The position numbers and the translations under genes are program-made. Of a stretch of DNA of 64,000 bases, positions 8,940 to 17,553 are shown piece by piece; the stretch's first letter is position 1; every line of letters starts with the position of its first letter. The stretch comes from JACVRM01 sp963809765 (lineage in GTDB: Bacteria > Actinomycetota > Thermoleophilia > Gaiellales > Gaiellaceae), in NCBI GenBank assembly GCA_963809765.1, contig CAWEKT010000001.1, positions 1,178,001 through 1,242,000 of the forward strand. Reading direction: 5' to 3'. Under the pieces are notes generated by a model. The model had not been told where the DNA came from and ran no database searches. It worked only from the letters and a program-made list of their open reading frames with translations.

Positions 8940-10931
8940 ATGGCCAACGACCGTCCCAACCGCCCCATTCGCCCGCGCGGCCCCGTCGGTGGCCGCCGCA
9001 AGCGCCGCGTCGTCATCGACACGCAGGCCTCGCGGCCGCGTCCCGACTCGAGGCAGGCGCGCGATCGCCCGGCGGAGCGCCCGAAGCAGCAGACTCCGGC
9101 GGCACCCCCGACCGGCCCGGTCACCGTGCCCTCGGGCGTGACCGTGCGCGACTTCTCGCAGGCGCTCGGCGTGCCTGCGGCGCAGCTGATCAAGATCCTG
9201 ATGGGACTCGGAAAGATGGTTCAGATCACCCAGTCGCTCGCCGACGAGGAGGTCGACCTGATCGCCACCGAGCTCGAGCGCGAGGTGACGATCAAGCACG
9301 CCTCCGAGGAGGAGCCCGAGCCCGAGGTGTTCGACGATCGCGCCGAGGACCTCGTCGACCGGCCGCCGGTGGTGACGATCATGGGTCACGTCGACCACGG
9401 CAAGACCACCCTCCTCGATGCGATCCGCGAGACGGCTGTGGTCGAGACCGAGGCCGGCGGCATCACGCAGCACATCGGCGCCTACCAGGTCGACCACGAC
9501 GGGCGCCGCATCACCTTCCTGGACACCCCCGGGCACGAGGCCTTCACGGCCATGCGCGCACGCGGCGCAAAGGTGACGGACATCGCCGTGCTGGTCGTCG
9601 CTGCGGACGACGGCGTCATGCCGCAGACGCGCGAGTCGATCTCGCACGCGCGCGCGGCGGATGTGCCGATCGTCGTCGCCGTGAACAAGATCGACCTGCC
9701 CGACGCCAACGCCGAGCGCGTGCGCAGCGAGCTCGCCTCCGAGGAGCTCCAGCCCGAGGAGTGGGGCGGCACGACGCAGTTCTCCGAGGTCTCGGCGAAG
9801 GCGAAGCAGAACCTCGACGACCTGCTCGAGAAGGTGCTGCTCGTTGCCGACGCCGAGCTCGAGCTCAAGGCCAACCCGAGCGCCGAGGCGTCCGGGCCGA
9901 TCATCGAGTCTCGTCTCGACGTCGGCCGCGGTCCCGTGGCGACGATGCTCGTCCAGCGCGGCACGCTCAAGGTCGGTGACGCGATCGTCGCCGGCGACGC
10001 CTGGGGTCGCGTGCGCGCGCTCTACAACTTCCGCGGCGACAAGGTCCGTGATGCGACGCCCGGCGATCCGGTCGAGATCCTCGGCTTCGACCGCCCCCCG
10101 CCCGCCGGCGAGCTGGCGCGGGTGGTGGAGAGCGAGCGGGCCGCCAGGCAGCTGGCGACAACGCGCGGCGCCAGGCTGCGGCGCGAGCAGTTCGCCGCCA
10201 GCGCGCGGCCGGCCGTCTCGCTCGAGCAGCTCTTCGGCCAGATGCAGGAGGGCGCCGTCGAGGAGCTCAACCTCGTCGTCAAGGGCGACGTGGACGGCTC
10301 CGTCGAGGCCGCCGTCGGCGAGCTCCAGAAGATCCAGCACCCCGAGGTCGGCGTCAACGTCATCCACACCGGCGTCGGCGGCATCACCGAGAGCGACGTC
10401 ATGCTGGCCGCCGCCTCACGTGCGCTCGTGGTCGGCTTCAACGTCCGCCCGAACGCCGAGGCGCGCATGCTGGCCGAGCGCGAGGGCGTCGACATCCGCA
10501 CCTACCGGGTCATCTATCAGCTGACCGAGGACATCGAGAAGGCGCTCGTCGGCATGCTGCGGCCCGAGGAGGTCGAGGAGGTGCTCGGCGAGGTCGAGGT
10601 GCGCGAGACCTTCCGCGCCTCTCGTGTCGGCACGATCGCGGGCTGCTACGTCCGCCAGGGCGTCATTCGCCGCGCCGCACGTGTGCGCATCGTCCGCGAC
10701 GGCACGCTGATCCACGAGACGAGCATCGACTCGCTCAAGCGCTTCAAGGACGACGTCCGCGAGGTCGCCGAGGGCTTCGAGTGCGGCCTCCACCTCGCAG
10801 GCTTCGACGACATCAAGGTTGGCGACATCCTCGAGGTCTACGAGACCCGCCAGATCGAGCGCACCGACCTCGCGACGGACGGCGCTGCCAGGGCGCCGGC
10901 GCCGGCCGCAGCCGCTCCGAGCGGCGAGTAG
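8940..10931 (+). CDS. infB: Translation initiation factor IF-2
   Basis: A 663-residue IF-2 with a short basic, proline-rich N-terminus, the IF2_N helix bundle (VRDFSQALGVPAAQLIKILM), and a GTPase domain with GHVDHGKTT near residue 149, DTPGHEAF and NKID. The beta-barrel and C-terminal fMet-tRNA-binding domains follow. Its length is at the short end for actinobacteria, whose IF-2 often carries a longer N-terminal extension. The start is 3 nt after ylxR, so it is the distal gene of the rimP operon. Confidence 0.95.
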   Translation: MANDRPNRPIRPRGPVGGRRKRRVVIDTQASRPRPDSRQARDRPAERPKQQTPAAPPTGPVTVPSGVTVRDFSQALGVPAAQLIKILMGLGKMVQITQSLADEEVDLIATELEREVTIKHASEEEPEPEVFDDRAEDLVDRPPVVTIMGHVDHGKTTLLDAIRETAVVETEAGGITQHIGAYQVDHDGRRITFLDTPGHEAFTAMRARGAKVTDIAVLVVAADDGVMPQTRESISHARAADVPIVVAVNKIDLPDANAERVRSELASEELQPEEWGGTTQFSEVSAKAKQNLDDLLEKVLLVADAELELKANPSAEASGPIIESRLDVGRGPVATMLVQRGTLKVGDAIVAGDAWGRVRALYNFRGDKVRDATPGDPVEILGFDRPPPAGELARVVESERAARQLATTRGARLRREQFAASARPAVSLEQLFGQMQEGAVEELNLVVKGDVDGSVEAAVGELQKIQHPEVGVNVIHTGVGGITESDVMLAAASRALVVGFNVRPNAEARMLAEREGVDIRTYRVIYQLTEDIEKALVGMLRPEEVEEVLGEVEVRETFRASRVGTIAGCYVRQGVIRRAARVRIVRDGTLIHETSIDSLKRFKDDVREVAEGFECGLHLAGFDDIKVGDILEVYETRQIERTDLATDGAARAPAPAAAAPSGE

Positions 10932-10941
10932 CTACTCCTTC

Positions 10942-11607
10942 CTAAAGCGACATCTGCGGCGCGGCCGGCTCCACGGCGGCGGGCTGCTGCCTGAGCAGGT
11001 AGACGCTGAGGATGACGATGAACACGAGCACCAGCAGGGTGGGGAAGACGGCGAATCCGAAGAGGCCCGCGATCGTCGCGAGCACACCGAACCAGCCCAC
11101 CCAGCGCGGGAAGACGCCGGCGTAGAAGACCAGCGTGGTCACGGCGAGTGCCATCGCCGCTGCCGCGAACATGGACATGACGAAGAACGCGTACTCGAGG
11201 ATGTCGAAAAGACGCGCCGTGTTCGCGTCCACCTGGAACTCCTCGTTGTAGAAGCCGGCCGCCCCGGTGACCGCGGTGCCGATCACGTGCGCAGCGAGGG
11301 CGAGGGCGATGAAGACCGCCCCGGACGAGATCGCGGCAGTGGTGATGCGGGCCGGCTCGCCCTCGGCACGGGCAAGCGCGCCGCGGAGGCTGCCGAGGAA
11401 CTGCAGGAAGCACAGCCCTGCCAGCCCGACCAGGACGAACGCGATCTCCTGTTTCGTCTGGTTGTCGCCGTCCTCGTAGTAGGCGACCCACTCGGCGTCG
11501 GTTGCTCCTTCGCCCGGCGAGTCACCGACGATGAGCGTGGCAACGACCACGAGCACAGCGAAGGCGATGCCGGTGGCGGGAACCCAGCGCGCGATCTGCG
11601 GAAACAT
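10942..11607 (-). CDS. Integral membrane protein, DUF4386-like
   Basis: A 221-residue hydrophobic protein with about six predicted membrane helices and an acidic loop (DGDNQTKQEIAFV) between the first two. The layout resembles DUF4386-type membrane proteins, but I cannot confirm the family. The ATG at 11607 has a strong GAGGAGG ribosome site 6 nt upstream. It converges on infB with only 10 nt between the stops and reads in the same direction as the gene upstream of it. Function unknown. Confidence 0.6.
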   Translation of the reverse strand: MFPQIARWVPATGIAFAVLVVVATLIVGDSPGEGATDAEWVAYYEDGDNQTKQEIAFVLVGLAGLCFLQFLGSLRGALARAEGEPARITTAAISSGAVFIALALAAHVIGTAVTGAAGFYNEEFQVDANTARLFDILEYAFFVMSMFAAAAMALAVTTLVFYAGVFPRWVGWFGVLATIAGLFGFAVFPTLLVLVFIVILSVYLLRQQPAAVEPAAPQMSL

Positions 11608-11661
11608 CGATGTCCTCCTCGTAGCGATCGGCGCGAGCTTCGCACGCGGCCACGCGCGGCT

Positions 11662-13095
11662 TCAAGCGGGACGGCGCTTCGGCTTCGGCTCGAGCTTGAG
11701 CACGTAGAGCCCGCTGACCATGTCGCTCGCGAGCACGTAGCCGCGGTCGACGGCCACGCCCCAGACGGCCCGGCAGGGGCCGGCCGGGCAGAGCGAGTCG
11801 AACGGGTCGGCCTGGACCGGCGGCAGGAACTGCGCCAGCACGCGCGGACGGGACGGCCGCGAGACGTCGGCGGCGATCACTCCCTGTGCGTACCACGAGA
11901 GCACGAGCGTCTTGCCGAGGAAGTCGGGATCGTGGACGCCGTTCATGAACGACCGGGCGCCGCCGGCGGCCGGGATCGCGGCCCCCGGGATCGACAGCTG
12001 ACCGAGCCGGCGCGGCCGTGTGGGCGCGCTGATGTCGAACAGGGTGGGCAGCCCGCCCTCGACCTCGTGCGTCTCGACGAGCAGGGTGCCGTTCCGCCCG
12101 AGCGCCGCCGAGTGGGCGCTGCGCGTGGCGGGTGTGCGACCGAGGTAGCGCGGGGCGACCGGGTCAGTTGTGTCGAGGATGACGGTGCCGAGGTCCCAGT
12201 AGGACAGGTAGGCGCGGGTGCCGGCCGCGTTCGAGCGCACCGAGTGGACGAAGTGGCTCGGCCCGACCGGCGCCCCGGCCGGGTGTGGGTTGATGCTCAG
12301 CTGCCGCCAGGCGCCCCACTCGGCCACCTGCGCCGGCGCCGCGGGGTTGCTCACGTCGTAGACGCGGAAGTCGGCGGGGCCGGGAGCCGAGGCCGTGCGT
12401 CTGGCCGCGTCGTAGTCGGGCGCCGAGATCGTCTCGGAGTCGATGATCGCTGTGTAGACGTACGCCGAGCCGTCGCGCTCCTGGAGCCAGATCTCGTGCG
12501 ACCCGCGGACGCCCGTGTGCACGAGCGCGAGCCGCCGCGGCTGCGCCGGGTCGGTCACGTCGTAGAGCGCGAAGCCGCGAAAGGCGCCGTCCGCGCAGTG
12601 CTGCAGGCTCGTGACGGCCAAGCTGCCCGCGAAGGCAGGCGTGGCCACGCGCTTGACGATCGTCTTCTCGGTCCAGGTCCCCACGAGCTCGGGCTCCGAC
12701 GCGGCACTCGCAAACGTCGCGACGTGTCGCGGCCGCGAGGGGCGGGCCAGATCGAACACGCGGACCCCGGCCGCCGGGCACGCCTGGCCGCCGAAGCTGG
12801 AGACGTAGGCGTGGCTGCGATGGGCCCAGACGTCCGCGGTGTAGCTCCCGGCGGGGTTCGCCCGCCCGACCAGGCGCAGCCGGTGGGTCGTCGCCAGCGG
12901 CGCCGCCGCGGCCGTCGGGCCGGCGACCACAGGCGCGGCAGCACCGAACTTCGTCAGCTGCGCGCCGGCGAGCGGGAACGCCGCGGCGACGGCGCTCACC
13001 TCCGCCGGCGCCTGGTGCAGCGTGCAGGCGTCTGCCGCCGCCGCTCCCAGCAGCAGAGCGGCTGCCGGTACGGCCAGCAGCGAGACGGTCTTCAC
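11662..13095 (-). CDS. Secreted LVIVD-repeat beta-propeller protein
   Basis: The GTG at 13095 gives a 477-residue protein with a signal peptide (VKTVSLLAVPAAALLLGAAA). The mature part holds at least six LVIVD-type blades, each shaped like LYDVTDPAQPRRLALV, RVYDVSNPAAPAQVAEW or LFDISAPTRPRRLGQLS. These repeats form extracellular beta-propellers in many bacterial surface proteins. No catalytic motif is visible. Basic residues (KPKRRPA) end the chain. It is divergent from the DUF503 gene, with a 171-nt gap that holds nothing else obvious. Confidence 0.78.
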   Translation of the reverse strand: MKTVSLLAVPAAALLLGAAAADACTLHQAPAEVSAVAAAFPLAGAQLTKFGAAAPVVAGPTAAAAPLATTHRLRLVGRANPAGSYTADVWAHRSHAYVSSFGGQACPAAGVRVFDLARPSRPRHVATFASAASEPELVGTWTEKTIVKRVATPAFAGSLAVTSLQHCADGAFRGFALYDVTDPAQPRRLALVHTGVRGSHEIWLQERDGSAYVYTAIIDSETISAPDYDAARRTASAPGPADFRVYDVSNPAAPAQVAEWGAWRQLSINPHPAGAPVGPSHFVHSVRSNAAGTRAYLSYWDLGTVILDTTDPVAPRYLGRTPATRSAHSAALGRNGTLLVETHEVEGGLPTLFDISAPTRPRRLGQLSIPGAAIPAAGGARSFMNGVHDPDFLGKTLVLSWYAQGVIAADVSRPSRPRVLAQFLPPVQADPFDSLCPAGPCRAVWGVAVDRGYVLASDMVSGLYVLKLEPKPKRRPA

Positions 13096-13266
13096 GGGCG
13101 TGTGCCCCTTGCGACGTCCGAGCGGGCTCAGGAGTTGGCGAATGCGTCGCTGTGTCACCTGGACGCAGTGTGGGCGACCCAGGCCCTCCCGCGAACCTCG
13201 AGCCTCTAGCCTGTGCGGCCGAGGCGCCCCGACAGGCGGGAGCCCCCGACCGGAAGGCACCTGGAG

Positions 13267-13566
13267 ATGAGCAGCGGCTACGTGGGGATCTTGACGCTCG
13301 AGCTCCACTTCCCCGAGGCCGGCTCGCTGAAGGGCAAGCGGCGCTACGTGAAGTCCGCGAAGGCGCAGCTGCAGAACCGGTTCGGCGCCTCGGTCGCCGA
13401 GGTCGACCACCACGAGCTCTGGCAGCGTGCCGCGCTGACCGTCGCGTGCGTGGCCAGGGAGCACAACGAGCTCGATGCCCTCCTGGACGACGCGCTCCGC
13501 TACCTGCACGGCCAGGAGTGGGAGGTCGCCCGGGCGGAGCGGGAGGTGGTGGTGCCCGGTGAGTAG
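13267..13566 (+). CDS. DUF503 (YlxP-like) protein
   Basis: A 99-residue protein starting MSSGYVGILTLELHFPEAGS and containing LKGKRRYVKSAKAQLQNRFG and VAEVDHHELWQRA, the conserved core of DUF503. It is usually encoded just before rbfA in Gram-positive bacteria, as here, and is linked by context to ribosome biogenesis. GGAG lies directly before the ATG. Its last 8 nt overlap rbfA. Confidence 0.88.
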   Translation: MSSGYVGILTLELHFPEAGSLKGKRRYVKSAKAQLQNRFGASVAEVDHHELWQRAALTVACVAREHNELDALLDDALRYLHGQEWEVARAEREVVVPGE

Positions 13567-13939
13567 CACTCGCCGCGGGCCGCAGTCCGGCCGCATGCGC
13601 CGCGTGAACGAGGTCGTCCGCGAGGTGCTCTCCGAGGCCGTCGGCGAGCTCAAGGACCCACGGCTCGGCTTCGTCACCGTCACCGGCGTCGAGACATCAC
13701 GGGATCTGCGCAGCGCCACGGTCTACGTCAGCGTGCTGGGCTCCGAGCGGCGCCGCCGCGACAGCCTGACCGCCCTCTCGTCCGCGCACGGGATCCTGCA
13801 GGCGCGCCTGGCCCGCGAGCTGCGCCTGAAGCGAACTCCGCAGCTGACCTTCGAATACGATCCGACGGTCGAGCGGGGCGTCCGCATGTCCCACCTCATC
13901 GACGAGCTCGCCCCCGATGACGACGACGACGCAGACTGA
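13559..13939 (+). CDS. rbfA: Ribosome-binding factor A
   Basis: A 126-residue protein with the RbfA type-II KH core: VNEVVREVLSEAVGELKDPRL, then TVTGVETSRDLRSATVYVSV. The acidic C-terminal tail (DDDDDAD) is typical. RbfA helps 16S rRNA 5'-end processing and cold-adapted 30S assembly. I chose GTG 13559 because it couples to the DUF503 stop; an internal ATG at 13595 is possible. The nrnA start lies inside its last 23 nt. Confidence 0.92.
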   Translation: MSSTRRGPQSGRMRRVNEVVREVLSEAVGELKDPRLGFVTVTGVETSRDLRSATVYVSVLGSERRRRDSLTALSSAHGILQARLARELRLKRTPQLTFEYDPTVERGVRMSHLIDELAPDDDDDAD

Positions 13940-14924
13940 CTTCGCGACCGTACTCGCGACGATCCGCGGCAACGACCGCTTCGTCGTCACCACGCACGAG
14001 AACCCCGACGGCGACGCGCTCGGCTCCCTGCTCGGGATGACGATGGGGCTGCGCACGCTGGGCAAGGACGTGCTCACGTACCTCGCCGGCGACGTGCCGC
14101 TGCCCGCGGAGTACCGGTTCATGCCGCTCCAGGAGCTCCGCCGAGGCGAGCCGCCGCCCGAGGCACGGGACCGGGTCGTCCTCGCGCTCGACTGCGCCAA
14201 CGAGAGCCGGCTCGGGGCGGCGGCCGACGCTCTGCTCGAGGCGCCGCTGGTCGTCGACATCGACCACCACCACGACAACAACCGCTTCGGCGCCGTCAAC
14301 CTGGTCGTCGCCGACGCCTCGTCGACGGGCGAGATCGTCGCTGACCTGCTCGGCGAGCTCGGCGTCCCGATGACGCCCGAGCTGGCGGAGCCGCTCTACG
14401 TCGCCCTGGTGACCGACACCGGCCGCTTCCAGTACTCCAACACGACCGCGAAGGCCCACCGGCTCGCCGCCGACCTGCTGGATGCCGGGGTGGACGTGCA
14501 GCGCGTCTTCCGCGGCGTCTACGAGTCGATCCAGTTCGCAAAGCTGAAGCTGCTCGCCCGGGCGCTCGAGCGGGCGCAGATCTACGACGGCGGGCGGATC
14601 GTCGTCTCGTACCTGCTCGCCGGCGACTTCGCAGAGGTCGGGGCGGAGGAGCCGTACTCGGAAGGGATCATCGACTCGCTGCGGGCGGTCGAGGGTGCGC
14701 AGCTCGCCGCGCTGATCCGCGAGCCTCCGCGCCCGGGCGCCCCCCGGCACCGGGTCAGCCTGCGCTCGAACGCCGACGAGCTCGACGTCTCGGCGATCGC
14801 GCGCGCGTCCGGCCACGGGGGCGGCCACCGGCAGGCGGCCGGCTTCTCGAGCGAGCTGTCGGTCGAGGAGATCACGGAGTTCGTCCGACGTGAGTTCGCC
14901 AGCGCCACTGCGGCCGTCGCCTAG
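13917..14924 (+). CDS. nrnA: Bifunctional oligoribonuclease/PAP phosphatase NrnA
   Basis: A 335-residue DHH/DHHA1 phosphoesterase. The N-terminal NPDGDALGS, the DIDHHHDNNRFG metal motif, and the C-terminal GHGGGHRQAAGF substrate motif are all intact. NrnA degrades nanoRNAs of two to five nucleotides and dephosphorylates pAp. Its place between rbfA and truB is the standard Gram-positive order. Confidence 0.93.
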   Translation: MTTTTQTDFATVLATIRGNDRFVVTTHENPDGDALGSLLGMTMGLRTLGKDVLTYLAGDVPLPAEYRFMPLQELRRGEPPPEARDRVVLALDCANESRLGAAADALLEAPLVVDIDHHHDNNRFGAVNLVVADASSTGEIVADLLGELGVPMTPELAEPLYVALVTDTGRFQYSNTTAKAHRLAADLLDAGVDVQRVFRGVYESIQFAKLKLLARALERAQIYDGGRIVVSYLLAGDFAEVGAEEPYSEGIIDSLRAVEGAQLAALIREPPRPGAPRHRVSLRSNADELDVSAIARASGHGGGHRQAAGFSSELSVEEITEFVRREFASATAAVA

Positions 14925-14954
14925 CCGGCGGCCTCGTCCCGCCGCTGCACTGAC

Positions 14955-15645
14955 ATGCCGCCGCGCGGACTCGAGCCGACCGGGATCATCCTCGTCGACA
15001 AGCCGGAGGGGCCCTCGTCGTTCGCGCTCGTCGCCGACGTCCGGCGCCGGACGGGCGCGCGCACCGGCCACGCCGGCACGCTCGATCCGTTCGCGAGCGG
15101 CCTGCTGCTTCTCCTGTCCGGACGGGCGACCAAGCTCGCACGCTGCTTCGTCGGCCTCGACAAGCGCTACGTGACCGACGTCGACCTCTCCGCCCGCACC
15201 ACGACCGGCGACCGTGAGGGGGAGCTGCTGCAGGCGAGCGATCCGCCGGACGGCGCCGAGCTGGAGCACAGGCTCGACGCGCTCCGCGGCGAGATCGAGC
15301 TGCCGATCCCGGCCGCCTCGGCGGTGAAGATCGGCGGCGAGCGGGCGTACCGCCTGCACCGGCGCGGCGTGGCGGTCGAGATGCCGCTGCGGCGCTCCCG
15401 GGTCGACGCGCTCGACGCTCCTCTCCCACCGCGACGGCATCGCCCGGCTCGACCTCAGGGTCAGCTCCGGGACCTATGTGCGCGCGATCGCGGACGCGCT
15501 CGGTGGGCACTGCGCGACGCTGCGCCGGCTCGAGATCGGCCCGTTCAGCGTCGACGAGGCCGACCTCGACCGCGTGATCCCCGTCGACGACGCGCTCGCG
15601 CGGCTCCCGGCCGGCTGGTCCGACGCGCAGGCACCGTCCCGGTGA
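14955..15645 (+). CDS. truB: tRNA pseudouridine synthase B (one frame change)
   Basis: The N-terminal part carries LVDKPEGPSSF and GHAGTLDPFASGLLLLL, with the catalytic Asp in GTLDP. A single-base change near 15418 shifts the frame. The downstream frame then gives LSHRDGIARLDLRVSSGTYV and RAIADALGGHCATLRRLEIG, the conserved C-terminal half, ending at TGA 15643-15645. TruB makes pseudouridine 55 in the T arm of tRNAs. The stop overlaps the ribF GTG. The break is probably a sequencing indel rather than gene decay, since both halves are fully conserved. Confidence 0.88.
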
Positions 15646-16517
15646 ACGTCGTCCGCTCCGTCGAGGAGCTCCAGAGCCGGCCCCGCGCCGTGGCGCTCGG
15701 GACCTTCGACGGCGTGCACCGAGGCCACCTGCGGGTCATCGAGACTGCCGTGAGCAGCGGCCTCGTGCCGACGGTCGTCACCTTCACGCCGCATCCGCGG
15801 CGTGTGCTGGGGCGCGACGTTCAGCTGCTGACGACGCTTGAGCGGCGGCTGGAGCTGCTCGCGGGCCTCGGCGTCGCCGACGCGCTCGTGCTCGAGTTCA
15901 CGGCGGAGCTCGCCCGCCTCGACGCCGAGACGTTCGCCGAGCAGGTGCTGCGTGCAATCGGCACCGAGGTCGTCGTCGCCGGATACGGCTTCGGCTTCGG
16001 GCACGACCGGGGCGGCGACCTCGATCTCCTGGCCCGGCTCGGCTTCGACGCGCGTGCAGGTAGAAGCAGTCGAGGGCGTCTCTTCGACCGCCATCCGCGA
16101 GCTGCTCGCGGCGGGCGACGTGGCCGGTGCCGCGGCGCTGCTCGGGCGCCCCGCGGAGCTCGAAGGCACCGTGGTGGGGGGTGACCGGCGCGGCACGACA
16201 CTCGGCTTCCCGACCGCGAACCTCGACGTGCCGGCGGACCTCGCCGTCCCCGCGCACGGCATCTACGCCGGCGCCGCCCTCGGGCAGCGCGCCGCGATCT
16301 CGATCGGCGTCAACCCCCACTACGGCGGCAGCGAGCGCCGCGTGGAGGCGTTCCTGCTCGACTTCGAGGGCGACCTCTACGGGCAGCGACTGCTGCTCGA
16401 GGTCTGGCAGCGCCTGCGGGGCGAGCAGGCCTTCGCAAGCGAGGCAGAGCTCGTCGCGCAGATCTCTCGGGACGTGGAGGAGACGCGCCGCGCGAGGCCG
16501 CCGGCTCGGACACTTGA
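15642..16517 (+). CDS. ribF: Bifunctional riboflavin kinase/FAD synthetase (frame changes)
   Basis: The adenylyltransferase half shows ALGTFDGVHRGHLRVI and VAGYGFGFGHDRGGDL. The kinase half shows GTTLGFPTANLDVP and GIYAGAALG. Two compensating frame changes are needed, near 16060 and between about 16480 and 16510. The second restores the starting frame and reaches TGA 16515-16517, giving about 291 residues, normal for RibF. If the second change were not real, the frame would run without a stop into the next gene. RibF makes FMN and FAD from riboflavin. Confidence 0.85.
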
Positions 16518-16569
16518 CCGCTACGACAGAGCGGACGATGCTGCACGGCAATCGTCAAAGGAGGGCTAC

Positions 16570-16977
16570 ATGCTGGGTAAAGCCCGAATCGGCGCGTGCG
16601 TGCCGGTTTCCGACCTCGAGCGCGCTATCGAGTTCTACGGCCAGACGCTCGGGCTCGGAACGCCGGAGCGGGACGACATGCCGGAGAACCCGGGAGCCCG
16701 CTTCGACATCGGCGGAGGCGAGCTGTACATCTACAAGAGCGTCGGCGCCGGGCAGAGCCGCCATACGCTCTGTGCGTTCGAGGTCGAGAACATCGAGCAG
16801 GAGGTCAAGGACCTCCGCAGCAACGGCGTGACGTTCGAGGAGTACGACATGCCGGGGATGAAGACCGAGGACGGCGTCATGCAGATGGGCACCGACATCA
16901 AGGGCGCCTTCTTCAAGGATCCCGACGGGAACATCATCGGGATCGGCCAGCGCTCCCGCGTCCACGCGAGCGTCTAG
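16570..16977 (+). CDS. VOC-fold (glyoxalase-like) protein 1
   Basis: A 135-residue single-domain vicinal oxygen chelate protein with the two beta-alpha-beta-beta-beta units seen in glyoxalase/bleomycin-resistance families. It opens with CVPVSDLERAIEFYGQTLGL and ends with AFFKDPDGNIIGI. The ATG at 16570 has a perfect AAAGGAGG site 5 nt upstream. A TTGACC box lies about 56 nt upstream, inside the ribF stop region, which supports an own promoter. It is a paralogue of the next gene. Substrate unknown. Confidence 0.82.
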   Translation: MLGKARIGACVPVSDLERAIEFYGQTLGLGTPERDDMPENPGARFDIGGGELYIYKSVGAGQSRHTLCAFEVENIEQEVKDLRSNGVTFEEYDMPGMKTEDGVMQMGTDIKGAFFKDPDGNIIGIGQRSRVHASV

Positions 16978-16993
16978 GGCGAGCGTTCGAGCG

Positions 16994-17029
16994 GCGCCGC
17001 TCCGGCGCGGGTCGCCGGCGGCGCCGCTC
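16994..17029. repeat. 36-bp exact repeat, copy A (gamma-glutamyltransferase 3'-end scar)
   Basis: Thirty-six bases here are identical to 17573-17608, which encodes the C-terminal GAAGDPRRSGA motif of the gamma-glutamyltransferase on the minus strand. Copy A lies between the two VOC genes, outside any gene. It also contains two copies of the palindrome GCGGCGCCGC (16991-17000 and 17018-17027), so it can fold into a strong hairpin. Confidence 0.75.
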
Positions 17030-17139
17030 GGTTCGTCCACGCGCCGGCGGGTGCTAGGCGCCGCCAATGGGCGCGCTTGACCGATGCTCGCGCGAACCGC
17101 AATCCTCCGACGGGCAACTCGTCCGCAAAGGAGGTCTGC

Positions 17140-17544
17140 ATGCTGACCGGAGTTCGTGTCCAGGCTGTCGTCCCCGTCTCCGATCTCGACCGCTCGATCG
17201 AGTTCTTCACGCAGAAGGTGGGGCTGGATCCGCCCGTGCTGGACGAGATCCCCGGGACTCCGGGTGCGACATTCACCGTCGGCGGAGGCGTCCTCTACCT
17301 CTACAAGAGCGTCGGGGCAGGCCAGAGCCGCCACACGGTCGCGGGCTTCCTGGTCGACGACGTCGAGCAAGCCGTCGAGGAAATGCGCCGGAACGGGCTC
17401 GCCTTCGAGGAGTACGACACCCCGGGCGTGAAGACGGAGAACGGCATCGCGACGCTCGGTCCCGAGCGGGCCGCGTGGTTCAAGGATCCGGACGGCAACA
17501 TTCTCACTGTCTTCGAGATCGTCGAGGTCGGGGCAGCCGCCTGA
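17140..17544 (+). CDS. VOC-fold (glyoxalase-like) protein 2
   Basis: A 134-residue paralogue of the gene at 16570, sharing VPVSDL-R-IEFF at the start, GGG-LYLYKSVGAGQSRHTV in the middle and FKDPDGNILTVFEI at the end. AAAGGAGG sits 5 nt before the ATG. A TTGACC box lies 58-63 nt upstream, as in the first copy. Protein identity between the copies is roughly half by eye. They look like an old tandem duplication of a small metal-dependent enzyme or binding protein. Confidence 0.82.
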   Translation: MLTGVRVQAVVPVSDLDRSIEFFTQKVGLDPPVLDEIPGTPGATFTVGGGVLYLYKSVGAGQSRHTVAGFLVDDVEQAVEEMRRNGLAFEEYDTPGVKTENGIATLGPERAAWFKDPDGNILTVFEIVEVGAAA

Positions 17545-17553
17545 CGACCCCGC

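Noticed and set aside
8001..10367. Long minus-strand open frame (788 codons) opposite nusA/infB
   Set aside because: Typical high-GC antisense shadow; composition is Leu/Arg/Asp repeats with no domain and no start signals. infB and nusA are certain on the other strand.
15642..16977. RibF-VOC fusion protein from a continuous frame
   Set aside because: The ribF stop appears when the second compensating frame change is accepted (TGA 16515). The VOC gene has its own perfect ribosome site, and RibF then has normal length.
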